Source: an uncultured Alphaproteobacteria bacterium
Lineage (GTDB): Bacteria > Pseudomonadota > Alphaproteobacteria > Rhizobiales > Aestuariivirgaceae
Length of the DNA: 64,000 nucleotides
Reading direction: 5' to 3'
Assembly: GCA_945957365.1 (NCBI GenBank)
Contig: CAMFKI010000012.1
Location: 1 to 64,000 of the forward strand
Shown here: positions 63,087 through 64,000 of the stretch, one piece after another
Layout: every line of letters starts with the position of its first letter
Numbering within the stretch: position 1 is the first letter of the stretch
Notes under the pieces: generated by a model
Told to the model about the DNA's origin: nothing
The model's database searches: none
What the model saw: only the letters and a program-made list of their open reading frames with translations
Position numbers and translations under genes: made by a program

Positions 63087-63255
63087 GCCGCGCAGCGGCC
63101 GTTCAGGCGGCAGCCACGTGCGACGATCGCCAATCCGAATGGGGTCACGTCTTAATTCGTAACGATTGCATTTGGGCGGTAAGAAAACCAGGTAGCCCCC
63201 TAGCTACCCTCCGCGCGAAAGCGCTCCACGCCTCTCCCAAGGCTTGTGGCTGGGC

Positions 63256-63288
63256 CACGGCCGTCACTTTCCCCAGGTGACGGCCGTG
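63256..63288. terminator. 12-bp perfect hairpin between convergent genes
   Basis: CACGGCCGTCAC and GTGACGGCCGTG pair around nine bases, between the Gfo/Idh gene and the convergent msrA. T-richness after it on the plus strand (CCCTTATTT) is modest. It probably ends transcription from one or both sides. Confidence 0.6.
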
Positions 63289-63296
63289 CCCTTATT

Positions 63297-63950
63297 TCAG
63301 GCTGCGACGCCCGTCCCGATGGGGCAGGAGACGCCGGTTCCGCCCAGGCCGCAGTAGCCGCCCGGGTTCTTGGCGAGATACTGCTGGTGATAGGTCTCGG
63401 CGAAGTAGAAGGGGCCGGCCTCGGCGATTTCGGTGGTGACGGGGCCGAAGCCCTTGGCCCCCAGCGCCTGCTCGTACATGGCCTTGGCGGCCAGCGCGGC
63501 GTCACGCTGGGCCGGCGTCGTCCAGTAGATCGCCGAACGGTACTGGCTGCCGACGTCATTGCCCTGGCGCATGCCCTGGGTGGGGTCATGGCTCTCGAAA
63601 AACACCTTGAGGAGTTCCCCGTAGCTGACCTTGGCCAGATCATAGACGACCAGCACCGACTCGGCGTGGCCGGTCATGCCCGAGCACACCTCCTCGTAGG
63701 TCGGGTTGGGGCTGAAGCCGCCGGCGTTGCCGACCGCGGTCACCCAGACGCCCGGCACCTGCCAGAACTTGCGCTCGGCACCCCAGTAGCAGCCGAGCGC
63801 GAAAACCGCGGTCTCGAAGCCGGCCGGGTAGGGGCCCTTGAGCGGATTGCCGTTCACGTAATGTTTGTCGGCCGTCGGGATGGCTTCAGCGCGGCCGGGC
63901 AGCGACTCGGCGGGCGAAACCATGCGGCTTTTCTGGCGGGTGAAGAACAT
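63297..63950 (-). CDS. msrA: Peptide-methionine (S)-S-oxide reductase A
   Basis: A 217-residue repair enzyme that reduces methionine sulfoxide in proteins. The catalytic motif is GCYWGAE near residue 53 (GCFWGAE in most), followed by TGHAESV near 93 and [11 protein letters not shown] near 131. The two C-terminal cysteines in [11 protein letters not shown] resolve the sulfenic acid. A 45-residue N-terminal extension precedes the domain. No signal peptide is evident, so cytoplasmic. Confidence 0.93.
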   Translation of the reverse strand: MFFTRQKSRMVSPAESLPGRAEAIPTADKHYVNGNPLKGPYPAGFETAVFALGCYWGAERKFWQVPGVWVTAVGNAGGFSPNPTYEEVCSGMTGHAESVLVVYDLAKVSYGELLKVFFESHDPTQGMRQGNDVGSQYRSAIYWTTPAQRDAALAAKAMYEQALGAKGFGPVTTEIAEAGPFYFAETYHQQYLAKNPGGYCGLGGTGVSCPIGTGVAA

Positions 63951-64000
63951 CTTGAGGCTCCTTCCTCTGTTGCCGGCCAGATATAGGGGTACAATCTTGT

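Noticed and set aside
1..64000. Mobile elements, prophage or defence genes
   Set aside because: No transposase, integrase, restriction or CRISPR-associated domain was seen on either strand; only the small palindromic elements were found.

Overview
The window reads as a chromosomal segment of a high-GC alphaproteobacterium, most likely Hyphomicrobiales (Rhizobiales). Evidence is the uniform GC-rich codon use, a BigR/SqrR-type ArsR regulator beside a persulfide-dioxygenase-like Blh, an alphaproteobacterial RpoH promoter with a ROSE-like leader in front of an Hsp20 gene, a GT21 ceramide-glucosyltransferase-like enzyme, GGAG-type ribosome sites, RIME-like intergenic palindromes, and a GGAA-N6-TTCC operator in front of iolD. 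No rRNA, transposase, integrase or CRISPR array was seen. One tRNA-Ala(CGC) is present.

Layout. 0.2-1.8 kb: sulfur-stress module, arsR-rhodanese divergent from blh. 2.1-4.1 kb: EamA permease, DoxX and a class I amidotransferase in one run. 4.4-7.0 kb: DNA-ligase-associated exonuclease and ATP-dependent ligase. 7.0-8.9 kb: acetamidase/formamidase and a B12-binding regulator. 9-20.4 kb: secreted Cys-rich proteins, a patatin-like lipoprotein, an MscS channel, a GDP-fucose-synthase-like enzyme, a CBS protein, two glycosyltransferases, a PAP2 phosphatase and small unknowns. 20.5-22.7 kb: Tat-exported bicupin and a DUF4239 protein. 22.8-24.5 kb: tRNA-Ala, YggT, DUF167, FolD. 24.6-29.1 kb: papain-like secreted protein, GtrA/GtrB-like pair and a polytopic membrane protein. 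29.1-35.3 kb: pyrophosphatase, TypA/BipA, J-domain protein, lysophospholipase-like hydrolase, two secreted proteins sharing a C-terminal domain, Hsp20.

35.7-54.8 kb is a surface-glycan region. It has a methyltransferase, small flippase, GT2 and DUF2304 operon; a polytopic membrane protein; a 1339-residue TPR-GT2-sulfotransferase fusion; a GT2-TPR protein; an outer-membrane barrel followed by an unlisted 49-codon peptide gene; and a divergent PqqD-like protein with a GT4. These are followed by an ATP-grasp protein, a GSCFA protein, a second sulfotransferase-like protein, a nucleotide-sugar dehydrogenase and another glycosyltransferase. Together they suggest assembly and sulfation of an exported glycan. 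The PqqD-like protein, ATP-grasp protein and small peptide also leave open a peptide-modification step.

54.9-63.1 kb is metabolic: threonine aldolase and ferredoxin-reductase-like flavoprotein on the minus strand, then an HpaI-type aldolase, a D-2-hydroxyacid dehydrogenase, iolD, iolE and a Gfo/Idh/MocA dehydrogenase on the plus strand, forming an inositol-type catabolic run. The window closes with msrA.

All functions come from motif reading by eye. No database search was possible.
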